A DNA stretch of 64,000 nucleotides from Chlamydiota bacterium (GTDB lineage: Bacteria > Chlamydiota > Chlamydiia > Chlamydiales > JAAKFR01), in the NCBI GenBank assembly GCA_021772465.1, contig JAJFLX010000012.1, forward strand, positions 129,404 to 193,403, written 5' to 3'. This document shows positions 53,228 through 61,848 of this stretch, in pieces. The first letter of the stretch is position 1. Each line of letters starts with the position of its first letter. Position numbers and translations under genes: made by a program. The notes beneath the pieces are model-generated. The model did no database searches. It had not been told where the DNA came from and worked only from the letters and a program-made list of their open reading frames with translations.

Positions 53228-55958
53228 TGTGCATGCGCCGGATCTTTCTTTGACCGAGAGTCTTTTCCTTGAAGCCTCTGCGGGCACGGGCAAAACCTAT
53301 ACAATCGAACACCTTGTGCTCCGACTTCTCAAGTCGGGAATAGAGCTTAACGAAATTCTCGTGGTCACCTTCACGCGCGCAGCCACACTCGAGTTGAAAA
53401 CAAGAATCCGCTCCCATCTCCCCGATGAGCCCTTTGACGAATCAAAAATCTGGACCTTGCACAGCTTCTGCTTCCAAATGCTCCGCACGTACGCACTCGA
53501 GACAGGGTTTTCTTTTGACCAAGAAGAAGAGAGCGCTTCGCCCGCAGTGCTCCGGCAAATTGTACGTGACGCCATTCGAAACCCCACCGAGTTCACCCCA
53601 AAGCAGCTTGAAAAGGTGATTCAAGGCGACCCAGACCGCTTGGTGCAAAGGCTCATGCAACAGGCCTCGACGAGGCTGCCTATCGAAGTTCCCAATTGGG
53701 ATTTTGAAATCGAGAAGCTCGACCCCGAAAAACTCTACGAAGACCTGATTCGCCTTGCCCCTCAATTTGGCAAGCAGTGCGATCGAAGCGGCGCTCTTAA
53801 AAGTGAGGTGGTCGAAGGGATTGAGGCGTGTTGCCGCCTTTTTTCCGAAGAGAGTGTCGACCCTGTTGATCTCCCCCTTCTTCAATTTGTCGAATCCAAT
53901 CGCCTCAAACGGAGTCGCCCTGTCGAAAATTTGCACTACCCAGGACTTCTCGAGAGGTGGCAGAGAGATCTCATCCCCAAACTCGCCACCTTCTCTGACC
54001 CACTCGCTATCTTTGCCCACCTCGCCGAAAAAACGCGCCTCCATTTAGAAAAAGTGGTGGCAGAAGAGGGGATCGTCTTTTTTGAAGATCTCATCCGCAT
54101 GATGGCCCACCACGTGAAAAATCCGCTCTTTGCACAAAAAGTGCGCTCTCAGTTTAAAGCGGTATTGATCGACGAGTTTCAAGACACCGACCCACTCCAG
54201 TGGGAGATCTTTTCCACTCTTTTTCTCACCCCAGATTTTGAGGGGCCTCTCTATCTCGTCGGTGACCCCAAGCAGTCGATCTACCGTTTTCGCCAGGCCG
54301 ATCTCTACACCTTCATGAGAGCTAAAAAGCTGCTTCCCAACCGCTCACTCTCTACTAACTACCGCTCGGCTCCTCCTCTTGTCGACGCCCTAGGTGAGCT
54401 TTTCACGCAAGCTGGGGAGTTCATCACCCTCCCCAAAACAAAAGAGAGTATCGCCTGCGAGCCTGTGAAAGCTGCCGCCTCTATCGAACCCATAGGCGAT
54501 GGAAAAGAGTGCCTGCATTTTCTAGAGGCTGAGGATGAAAAGAGTCTCTTTTCAACGATCATTCACGAAATTCATAGGCTTCATGAGGAGCAAAACATTC
54601 CCTACAGCGCCTGTGCTATTTTAGTGCGCGACCGATTTCAAGCTCAGCGGTTCCAGGCAAGCTGCTCGCTTCCCCTTGTAAGTCGCAAGAGCCAGTCTCT
54701 ACTCGACTCGCCCGGTTATGATGCGCTCGTTGAACTCGTAGATAAGGTGGAAAATCAACGTTTTTCCCATGGTGACCCTGAGCAGATCGGTCGGTGGCGC
54801 CACCTGCTGCACGCACGGGGGATCTTGCCACTTTTCTACGATGCCATAGAGCCAGGATACCCCCACTACGACGCAATGCTTCAGCTCGCTGAGATGACCG
54901 CGCGGTCGAGGCAAGACCCTCTCTATCACCTGCAATCGTTGAAACGGCTCGACCCCGAATCACCGGAGCTGCGCGAGAGGGCCCAAATCGGATCCGATGC
55001 GATTCAACTGATGACCCTCCATGTGAGCAAGGGGCTGGAATTTCCCGTGGTCTTTCCCGTAGGATTGATCGCTCCTTTCAAAAAGAGAAAAAATCTGATC
55101 CAGACGGCTGAGAAGTTCGTTTTAAGTGATGAGCAAGCAGAAGAGGAGGAGCGCTCTGAGCAGATGAGACAGCTCTATGTTGCCTGCACGCGAGCTAAAA
55201 GGCGCCTTTATCTGCCCGTTCTTCCCCACGCCTCTCCGCTCTCTTACTTTCTCGAAAAAGTGGGCCCTTTTTCAAAAGGGTCTCGAGAACAATGCGCAAA
55301 CTACCCCGCTCCTTCGATTGATCCTCCCTCTTGCCCGCCACCCATCCATTTAAATCCTCCCTCTTACGCCCCCCTCTCACTCCACTCGTACAGCTCGCTC
55401 GTTCCCCATGAGCCGCGCGTCAAAGCAAGTGCGCCTGAGAGCACTTTTCCTGCAGGAGCGCTCACAGGTACTTTAATCCACGAGCTACTAGAAAAACTTC
55501 CTTTCACCGGCCCGCCCTGCACAAAACCCTATCTGAAAGGAACCCACCTCGAGCCATGGTCTGAGGAGATCAGCCAGCTTCTTACCGAGACGTTCAAAAT
55601 GAGACTTCCTGCAGGTTTTTCGCTCGATCAAGTAGATCCAAGCAAGATAGAGAGGGAGATGGAGTTTCTCTTCCCCTCCGAGGAGCCAGCAGGATTCTAC
55701 AAAGGTTTTATCGACCTCTTTTTTGAACATGAAGGAAAGTATTATTTAATCGACTGGAAAACCAACTACGTAGGCCCAGATGAGACCGTGGAAGAGGTGA
55801 TCGAGCGGCATCGCTACGACGTGCAAGCCAAGATCTACCACTTAGCAGCGCACAAATACCTTCGCCTCTTCTACGATACACCTCCAATTGGAGGGATCTA
55901 CTACGTCTTTATCCGCTCACAACAAGTCATCTCAATGGCGAGTAACAATAGACTATAA
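53214..55958 (+). CDS. recB: Exodeoxyribonuclease V beta subunit (RecB)
   Basis: The 914-residue UvrD-type helicase-nuclease has Walker A ASAGTGKT at 21-28, Walker B VLIDEFQDTDPLQW, VGDPKQSIYRFRQAD, MTLHVSKGLEFPVVF and YVACTRAKRRLYL. The C-terminal nuclease domain is intact: GTLIHELLEKL, GFIDLFFE and DWKTN hold the metal-binding His, Asp and Asp-x-Lys. The ATG at 53214 has AGGAG seven bases upstream, so I reject the earlier ATG at 53178. At 914 residues it is compact compared with E. coli (1180). It overlaps recC by 14 bases and recD by one (TAATG). Confidence 0.95.
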   Translation: MPGFDVHAPDLSLTESLFLEASAGTGKTYTIEHLVLRLLKSGIELNEILVVTFTRAATLELKTRIRSHLPDEPFDESKIWTLHSFCFQMLRTYALETGFSFDQEEESASPAVLRQIVRDAIRNPTEFTPKQLEKVIQGDPDRLVQRLMQQASTRLPIEVPNWDFEIEKLDPEKLYEDLIRLAPQFGKQCDRSGALKSEVVEGIEACCRLFSEESVDPVDLPLLQFVESNRLKRSRPVENLHYPGLLERWQRDLIPKLATFSDPLAIFAHLAEKTRLHLEKVVAEEGIVFFEDLIRMMAHHVKNPLFAQKVRSQFKAVLIDEFQDTDPLQWEIFSTLFLTPDFEGPLYLVGDPKQSIYRFRQADLYTFMRAKKLLPNRSLSTNYRSAPPLVDALGELFTQAGEFITLPKTKESIACEPVKAAASIEPIGDGKECLHFLEAEDEKSLFSTIIHEIHRLHEEQNIPYSACAILVRDRFQAQRFQASCSLPLVSRKSQSLLDSPGYDALVELVDKVENQRFSHGDPEQIGRWRHLLHARGILPLFYDAIEPGYPHYDAMLQLAEMTARSRQDPLYHLQSLKRLDPESPELRERAQIGSDAIQLMTLHVSKGLEFPVVFPVGLIAPFKKRKNLIQTAEKFVLSDEQAEEEERSEQMRQLYVACTRAKRRLYLPVLPHASPLSYFLEKVGPFSKGSREQCANYPAPSIDPPSCPPPIHLNPPSYAPLSLHSYSSLVPHEPRVKASAPESTFPAGALTGTLIHELLEKLPFTGPPCTKPYLKGTHLEPWSEEISQLLTETFKMRLPAGFSLDQVDPSKIEREMEFLFPSEEPAGFYKGFIDLFFEHEGKYYLIDWKTNYVGPDETVEEVIERHRYDVQAKIYHLAAHKYLRLFYDTPPIGGIYYVFIRSQQVISMASNNRL

Positions 55959-57283
55959 TGGCACTAAAACCGATCGATCACTACTTTGCTGCAAAATTTC
56001 TCCCCGTTGGGCCCTCCTTCGATTTTCTCGCCCATCTGCTTCAAAAAGCGCGAGAGGGTCACTTGTGTGTAGCCATGAGCTCTTTAGACCCCCATCTACT
56101 CGAAGGAGCAGAAAGACTTCCTGAAGAGCTCATCGGAGAAATTGTCCACAAAGAGGGGGATCGGATCTACTTGATGCGCAATTGGGTAGGTGAGCAAACC
56201 TTCCTAAGAGAGCTCAATCGTTTGAAAGGAGCGCCTCCTAAAATTGAGATCAAAAACCTCGACTTGACTGGTGAGGGGCTTGAAGCTGAGCAAAAAGCAG
56301 CGATCCACCATGCAGCGAACGCTTCGCTCTCTTTAATCTGTGGAGGGCCGGGTACGGGTAAGACCTACACGGCAAAGAAAATGATTGAGCACTTTCTTCC
56401 AACTGTTGGGAGACGAATCGTCGTAGCTGCCCCCACCGGGAAGGCGACAGCCAACTTGCGCCGCCATTTGAGCTCATTTTGCCCTGTCCAAACGCTTCAC
56501 AAACTGCTTCAAAAGAGATATCTCCCCGACGATTTGATTGTCGTCGATGAGGCTTCTATGATCGACGCCGAGCTTATGGCTCGTCTCTTTACTGCAGTGA
56601 AAACGGGAGCCCGCTTGATTTTGCTCGGCGACCCCGATCAACTTCCTCCAGTCGAGTCGGGCCACTTTTTTGTCGACCTCGCTTGTGATGAGCCGCTCGT
56701 CTCTTCTCTGACCACTTGCCTAAGAACCGAGTTGCAAGAGATCGTTGATCTAGCCGCTGCAGTCAAGAGGGGGGAAAAAATCCATCACGAGCCCCTCCCT
56801 TCATATGAAGAGATTGCCGAGGCGGTCTTTGAAAGAAAAGAGACCCTTCTCACCCCCATGCGTCACGGACCATTTGGTGTGCACCGTCTCAATCGTTTTT
56901 TACATGAACGCGACTTAGGCTCTCGTCTTCCCATCATGATCACCGTCAATAAACCCGATCTCGATCTCTACAATGGAGATATTGGAGTGCACGATCTTGA
57001 AAAGAGAGTTGCCTACTTTGGAAAGCGGGAGATTTCCGAGTACCTTTTACCCAAGCATGAGTACGCCTACGCAATGTCTGTCCACAAAAGCCAAGGAAGT
57101 GAGTACGACCATGTGAGAGTGCTCGTGCCCGAGGGGTCTGAAGTGTTTGGAAAAGAAATGCTCTACACAGCAATCACTCGGGCAAAAAAGGGGATCCGCA
57201 TCCATGCCGATGAGGGGGTCATCGAAGCTGTTGTGAAGCAAAAAACCGAGCGGTTTTCGGGACTAAAAAGCGTAAATCGCTGA
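55958..57283 (+). CDS. recD: Exodeoxyribonuclease V alpha subunit (RecD)
   Basis: The 441-residue superfamily 1B helicase has Walker A GGPGTGKTYTAKK, VVDEASMIDAELMARLF, LLGDPDQLPPVESG and the late SVHKSQGSEYD and YTAITRAKKG. It is the fast 5'-3' motor of RecBCD. E. coli RecD is about 608 residues, so the N-terminal domain is reduced here. The recCBD order with overlapping genes indicates a single translational unit. Its 3' end overlaps the convergent outer membrane gene by 21 bases. Confidence 0.94.
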   Translation: MALKPIDHYFAAKFLPVGPSFDFLAHLLQKAREGHLCVAMSSLDPHLLEGAERLPEELIGEIVHKEGDRIYLMRNWVGEQTFLRELNRLKGAPPKIEIKNLDLTGEGLEAEQKAAIHHAANASLSLICGGPGTGKTYTAKKMIEHFLPTVGRRIVVAAPTGKATANLRRHLSSFCPVQTLHKLLQKRYLPDDLIVVDEASMIDAELMARLFTAVKTGARLILLGDPDQLPPVESGHFFVDLACDEPLVSSLTTCLRTELQEIVDLAAAVKRGEKIHHEPLPSYEEIAEAVFERKETLLTPMRHGPFGVHRLNRFLHERDLGSRLPIMITVNKPDLDLYNGDIGVHDLEKRVAYFGKREISEYLLPKHEYAYAMSVHKSQGSEYDHVRVLVPEGSEVFGKEMLYTAITRAKKGIRIHADEGVIEAVVKQKTERFSGLKSVNR

Positions 57284-58624
57284 CATCTCAAATGCTTTGT
57301 ACCTGAAATCTCCCCCAACACTTTTATTTCGCGGCGTAGCATACTGCGCTTGAGTGCGCAGAGACAAGCTATCGGTCAAAGCGTAGAGCAGACTTAAATC
57401 CCACCCTTTGTAGTTTGTAAAGCCACGAGCCGCACCTGGGGGCAACCCAATTAGGATGGCATCTGAGAAAAGTCCATCATCGGCATTCCCATGTCCAAGC
57501 CCTGCAAGGTCGAATTCAGGAACGGCTTGCATCTGAACGCTTTGATAGTTGATATCGAGAGACCAATCGCACGCTTTGCACAACTTTCCAAGAGTGAACC
57601 CTGCGTACCAGGCGTGGTTGAGGTAGCGTCCATTTGAGGTAACAGAGCGTTTCGCGTCGTGATTCGCAAGAACTGCCGCATAGATGTAGAGGGTCTTGCA
57701 GTGGAAAATGTCTATTTTACGCTCATACCCCCCTAAGAGCTGAGAGACCAGAAAACTGTAGCGCGGGTTGTTGCGGATCTTTGTTTTTCCCGAATCTTTG
57801 AGATTTCCATAATCTAAAGTAGGAGCTGAGCGGTTCCAATTGACGATGCTGTATTTCACCCCAAAGCCGGTCCCCATGAAGCCGATGATACCCGTCTCCA
57901 TGATCCATGCGTAGTGGTTGGTGAAGCTATCGACAATGAACGGTCCACCATGGATAGAGAACGTTCCTACAGTTGGCCAGCAGTTTGTGAAGTAGAGGTG
58001 TATTCCGTCGAAAAGGCTGGTAAACTCCACTCGCGACTCATAAATGTAGTTGAGGCGACTCCTGCCCACCTCGATGTAAAAGTCGAGCTCCCCTTGCTTG
58101 TAGATGTCGTAACCGATAAAGGCGCGGTCCATGCTCACCCTTGTAGGCGTTCCTCCATCAGTACCATCAAAGTTGACCCATTTGAGTTTGGTGGAGACCC
58201 AAGACCTGGGAGCTACATAGTCGAAAAAGAGATTCACTTCGCTTTTGAAACGATCCGCTGCAATATCGGTCCCCGACCCCCGTTTTTTGACCCCATCAAC
58301 TCTTTCTCCAACCGTAACCCAACGCGCGCGAACATCTCCTGCAATCGTGAGCAGGCCCGATTTTTTCCGACACTCAATCAATCCTTTACTCTCGATAAAA
58401 TCGCGTAGCACATGGGGGTCGATAAAGCCTGGATCATTTGGACCAAAGTCTTCATCATCTAAAAAACCTGCCGCCGAAGGGCCCAAGTTTTCAGCAGCCG
58501 CAATAAATTCTTCCTCTTCGATCAAAGAGAGGAGGTCACTCTCCACTTCTTCTTCAGCATGAAGGGGAAATAGAATTCCAAAAAATAGAAAAAAATAGAG
58601 AACTTTTTTTAGCATTGCATCCAT
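57263..58624 (-). CDS. Predicted outer membrane beta-barrel (porin-like) protein
   Basis: The 453-residue protein starts with a signal peptide (MLKKVLYFFLFFGILFPLHAEE; cleavage probably after HA-E) and continues with alternating beta-strand patterns such as VRARWVTVGERVD, WVSTKLKWVNF and ELDFYIEVGRSRL. The last residue is Phe (AIYAF), the terminal signature of Omp85/BAM-inserted barrels. Cysteines near CRKKSG, TNCWP, FHCK and CKACDW could form disulfides, as in chlamydial envelope proteins. I suspect a porin of a chlamydial family such as CT372 but cannot confirm it. The start may be the ATG at 58615 instead of 58624. Confidence 0.8.
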   Translation of the reverse strand: MDAMLKKVLYFFLFFGILFPLHAEEEVESDLLSLIEEEEFIAAAENLGPSAAGFLDDEDFGPNDPGFIDPHVLRDFIESKGLIECRKKSGLLTIAGDVRARWVTVGERVDGVKKRGSGTDIAADRFKSEVNLFFDYVAPRSWVSTKLKWVNFDGTDGGTPTRVSMDRAFIGYDIYKQGELDFYIEVGRSRLNYIYESRVEFTSLFDGIHLYFTNCWPTVGTFSIHGGPFIVDSFTNHYAWIMETGIIGFMGTGFGVKYSIVNWNRSAPTLDYGNLKDSGKTKIRNNPRYSFLVSQLLGGYERKIDIFHCKTLYIYAAVLANHDAKRSVTSNGRYLNHAWYAGFTLGKLCKACDWSLDINYQSVQMQAVPEFDLAGLGHGNADDGLFSDAILIGLPPGAARGFTNYKGWDLSLLYALTDSLSLRTQAQYATPRNKSVGGDFRYKAFEMSAIYAF

Positions 58625-58638
58625 TAAGGGTCCGATAT

Positions 58639-59559
58639 TTACGAAAGCGGACCTATAATACGCTGAGCTGGGATATCTTTCAACTGCGAAGCTCGATCGA
58701 CTGCAGCTTGGGTTACCCGGGCTCCCCTTTTTTTAAGCTCTTCAAGACAATCGAGTTGCCTTGTGTTAAGCGCTTCTAATAGCGGGTCGTTTTTGCTCGA
58801 ATCGATCTCTTTGCGCCTTAAAAGCGCTTTTACCATCTCGAGATTTGCATCTCGAATGGCTGCGATAAGAGGCGTTGGACCCTCTGGCGCTGCTGCATTA
58901 ATGTCTGCACGCAAAGTGACTAGAAGATCGACAAGATCCACTCTTTTGTTCGCGACGATGATATGAAAAGGCGTTTGGAACTCATCTCCATGAAGCTGGA
59001 TACCCTCGGGATCTTTTGAGCCGAGATAAGTCACGATATCTGAGGCGATATGGGGACGCCTACACGCTCTATGGATCAAGGGTTCCATCCTCTCTGTCCG
59101 TTTTGTGGGGTCGTAGCCATCTTCTTCAATGAGATGCTTCACTGAGCTGCAGGAATTGAGAGCGAGCGCCTGCTCCATGTAAAATTCGAGCGCCTCTTCT
59201 GATTTATCTTTTTTCGCTACAATTTCTTCGTAGAGGGCCTGCTTGGGGAATTTCTGATGACGAAGCGAGTTGGTCAAAAGCATGCAGACGCCACCAGCTG
59301 CACTCGAAAAACCAGAGATCTGTATTAATCTCGCCGGATCTGTCATATGTTTCACTCGATGAAGACTCAGAAGCTCCAAGGAGCCTACCGGGCGACCCGC
59401 TCTACATAGGTGAGTGATGACGAGCTGCGACACGAGAAGTGTTGCGCCCGTCACTGTGAGAAAAAGAGCTACAGGGACCACCTGCCTTCCACAAAATGTG
59501 CCTGCTCGTTTCAGAGTTCCGGGCTTGTAAGAAGTGTGTTGATTGATCGGCTGCGCCAC
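58639..59559 (-). CDS. Ankyrin-repeat membrane protein (second of the window)
   Basis: The 306-residue protein has two predicted membrane helices (about 27-50 and 77-95) and then degenerate ankyrin-like repeats: EPLIHRACRRPHIASDIVTYL, EFQTPFHIIVANKRVDLVDLL, and EGPTPLIAAIRDANLEMVKALL. The layout is the same as the ankyrin protein at 23993, although repeats are more divergent. Ankyrin repeats suggest binding of a protein partner, possibly in the host. No secretion signal can be proven. It follows the large conserved gene at 59575 on the same strand. Confidence 0.78.
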   Translation of the reverse strand: MAQPINQHTSYKPGTLKRAGTFCGRQVVPVALFLTVTGATLLVSQLVITHLCRAGRPVGSLELLSLHRVKHMTDPARLIQISGFSSAAGGVCMLLTNSLRHQKFPKQALYEEIVAKKDKSEEALEFYMEQALALNSCSSVKHLIEEDGYDPTKRTERMEPLIHRACRRPHIASDIVTYLGSKDPEGIQLHGDEFQTPFHIIVANKRVDLVDLLVTLRADINAAAPEGPTPLIAAIRDANLEMVKALLRRKEIDSSKNDPLLEALNTRQLDCLEELKKRGARVTQAAVDRASQLKDIPAQRIIGPLS

Positions 59560-59574
59560 GGCAAAGAGTGTAAA

Positions 59575-61848
59575 CTAAATTTGCGAATATTGACTAGGAT
59601 TTGTATAAAAACCCCACACTCCTTTTTCTCTTCCGTCAAAATAGCGCCGCCATATCGTGAGAGGCTTTCCCTCGACACCACTCTCATCTAAGCGCCAAAA
59701 ATCGAGCTCTGAGGTGCCAGGGTTGAGAAGAAACCCAAAACTCGTGTGTACCCAATTTGTATCTCCAACCAGTAGTGGAGCTGGATAAGCTAGAGCGTGA
59801 TCTCGCATTACCTTCACAATTTTATCGTGATAGGGGAGCGAAAAGCGCGAGCTCTTCTCCATTTCGACAAGAAGAGCTTTGGCGATTTCCCGCAGATCAG
59901 TGGCGGTGAAGCAGCGATACCTAGGAGCGTCAAAAGTGGGAAGAGAGAGCCCTAGCGCTTCAAAAATAGTGTGAAGGTGATCCTCAAGCTGGTGGCTGGG
60001 AAAAAGGGGAAGCGACTCGTAGAGCAAAGAATCAAAATCCTCCGCCCATTGACTTGGAATGCGATCTCGCAATTCATTAGCTCTCAACGAGTAGGTGATA
60101 GGTCCTACGGCAGCACGCACCTCTGGAGGAAACCGTTGCAGCAGGTGTTCACTCATCTCAGGAGTGAGCAGGTGGTCGTCGAGAAAGCGGTGAGTAGGAG
60201 CGAGCCAGACATCCCGGATCCAGGTGTAGGTATAGAGAGTGCTCTCCCACGCCTCTTGAAACCACCCCGGTTTGGCGACATAAGCGTGCGTTGGAGTGAA
60301 GGCGAGCATCCCTGCATCAGGATCTTTGAGATAGTGGGTCTGTACACTACCGGGCGCATTTTTCATGGTGTCGATGAAAAAGGCGAGCAGCTCAACAGGC
60401 CTTTCAACCCACGTGGTCTCTTGTTTAAGCTCATTTGGATTGCAAAAATAGCTGCTCACAAGGGTTTGCATCGTCCCCCCTGAGAGATAAGCCCAAGGTT
60501 TACGTGCGACTTGATCGAGGTGCTCTAGGGGGTTTTTCGGGAGAGGCTCATTGTAAGCGGCGGCAAGCCTTGCAAATGAACTTTCGAGAAACTCAGGGCG
60601 TCTGATCACAGTAATAATTGTAGTGACCAGTCGTGAGAGCTCTTTTTCTAACCCTTCTAATTCTAATTCTGTGGCGAGATCGACCTCTGTCGATACAAAG
60701 AAAGCGGTGAGACTGTCGAGATACTCCTCTGGGGAAGATATCGGCGTCCAAGAAGTTGTAAGAGTGCGTCCATGTTTGTAGAGAAGACGAAATCCCGCAG
60801 GGCTATCGTCGTAGGGATTAGACGTAAGATCATGCATTTCTGCATCATAGACTTCTTGGAAGTAGTCACGGATTTTTTTTCCATAATATTCAATCAGCCG
60901 AGGGTAGAGCTGCGACACAGCTTGCCCTTGCATTGCAGCTCTATCTCTATCTCGAAGCGCTCGGTCAATCTCTTGGCGGCGGAGCGAGTAATCGGCTCGC
61001 AACCACGCTGCTTCGGTGTCACTCGAAGCTCTTCGCATACGCCCTTCGATCAATTTCACTTGGGCAAAGAGGTGCTCGTAGTGCGACTGGCTGATCTCAA
61101 TTTGCTCATTGATCCCTTCGATCAACTCCTTTAGAGCGGTGTAGATCGCCTCTCCTATTCCATGGGGATGATGCTGTTCGACACCCAAGCTGATGTAGAG
61201 GTTCCATTTTGCAAAATTGGCGTGCGATTCGGAAAGTGATGCGAGAGTGTACTCCCACGCTTTGAGAAGGGGAGACTCGCCGCTTTTCACAGTTGGACAC
61301 AAGGGAGCTGTATGCTCGACCCCATCGATGAGGCGAGTGAGCTCTCCTTTGGCAATCAGATCATCGAGATCTTGCAAAAACCTTAGCGGGTCTTGCAGTT
61401 GAATGACAATAGCTGGCGCTGTGGCGAAACAAGAGCCCACGCTTTGTCTCAAAAAAGTGAGCCAAGCGGCTAGAGCAGCTCGCCTAGCATCAGCTGCAGT
61501 GAGCTGCTTGCCCTCAGAAAGCCCGAGGGTTTGACGAATCAGAGCTGCTGCGCCGCGATGCCAGTGGGGCGCTGAGATCTTTTTTAAAGCCGATGCTAAA
61601 GCGCGATTTTTTTGCAGTTTTTTGAGTGTAGCTAGCAGATACCTCTGCCGCCTGTCGTCGAGATGAGCTCCAGGGAGAAGACAAAAAAGCTTGCCCTCGA
61701 GAAGATCAATCGCCTCTTTAAGGGCGCGCCGATCGATTTCCCCTCGATCTGTGATTAAAGAGCAGGCCAACTCTTTGGCGATATGAACATTGCGCCAAAG
61801 CCAGCTCTTTTCAAAACTGGTGTCGTCACTTAAAATTTCCTCGATCAC
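59575..61848 (-). CDS. Large conserved chlamydial protein (CT590-like by position) with possible papain-like site
   Basis: The 757-residue protein is not in a family I can name. Gene order after two RsbU-type genes matches CT588-CT589-CT590. A frame reaches 62004, but GTG 61848 has GAGG-TAGGGGA before it and overlaps the previous stop as GTGA, so I use it. Residues 134-143 (RQSVGSCFAT) resemble the cysteine region of papain-type proteases; C140 would be the nucleophile and Q135 the oxyanion Gln. H701 in NWVHTSFGFLLNP could be the catalytic His. These matches are by eye only. No membrane helix is apparent. Confidence 0.7.
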   Translation of the reverse strand: MIEEILSDDTSFEKSWLWRNVHIAKELACSLITDRGEIDRRALKEAIDLLEGKLFCLLPGAHLDDRRQRYLLATLKKLQKNRALASALKKISAPHWHRGAAALIRQTLGLSEGKQLTAADARRAALAAWLTFLRQSVGSCFATAPAIVIQLQDPLRFLQDLDDLIAKGELTRLIDGVEHTAPLCPTVKSGESPLLKAWEYTLASLSESHANFAKWNLYISLGVEQHHPHGIGEAIYTALKELIEGINEQIEISQSHYEHLFAQVKLIEGRMRRASSDTEAAWLRADYSLRRQEIDRALRDRDRAAMQGQAVSQLYPRLIEYYGKKIRDYFQEVYDAEMHDLTSNPYDDSPAGFRLLYKHGRTLTTSWTPISSPEEYLDSLTAFFVSTEVDLATELELEGLEKELSRLVTTIITVIRRPEFLESSFARLAAAYNEPLPKNPLEHLDQVARKPWAYLSGGTMQTLVSSYFCNPNELKQETTWVERPVELLAFFIDTMKNAPGSVQTHYLKDPDAGMLAFTPTHAYVAKPGWFQEAWESTLYTYTWIRDVWLAPTHRFLDDHLLTPEMSEHLLQRFPPEVRAAVGPITYSLRANELRDRIPSQWAEDFDSLLYESLPLFPSHQLEDHLHTIFEALGLSLPTFDAPRYRCFTATDLREIAKALLVEMEKSSRFSLPYHDKIVKVMRDHALAYPAPLLVGDTNWVHTSFGFLLNPGTSELDFWRLDESGVEGKPLTIWRRYFDGREKGVWGFYTNPSQYSQI

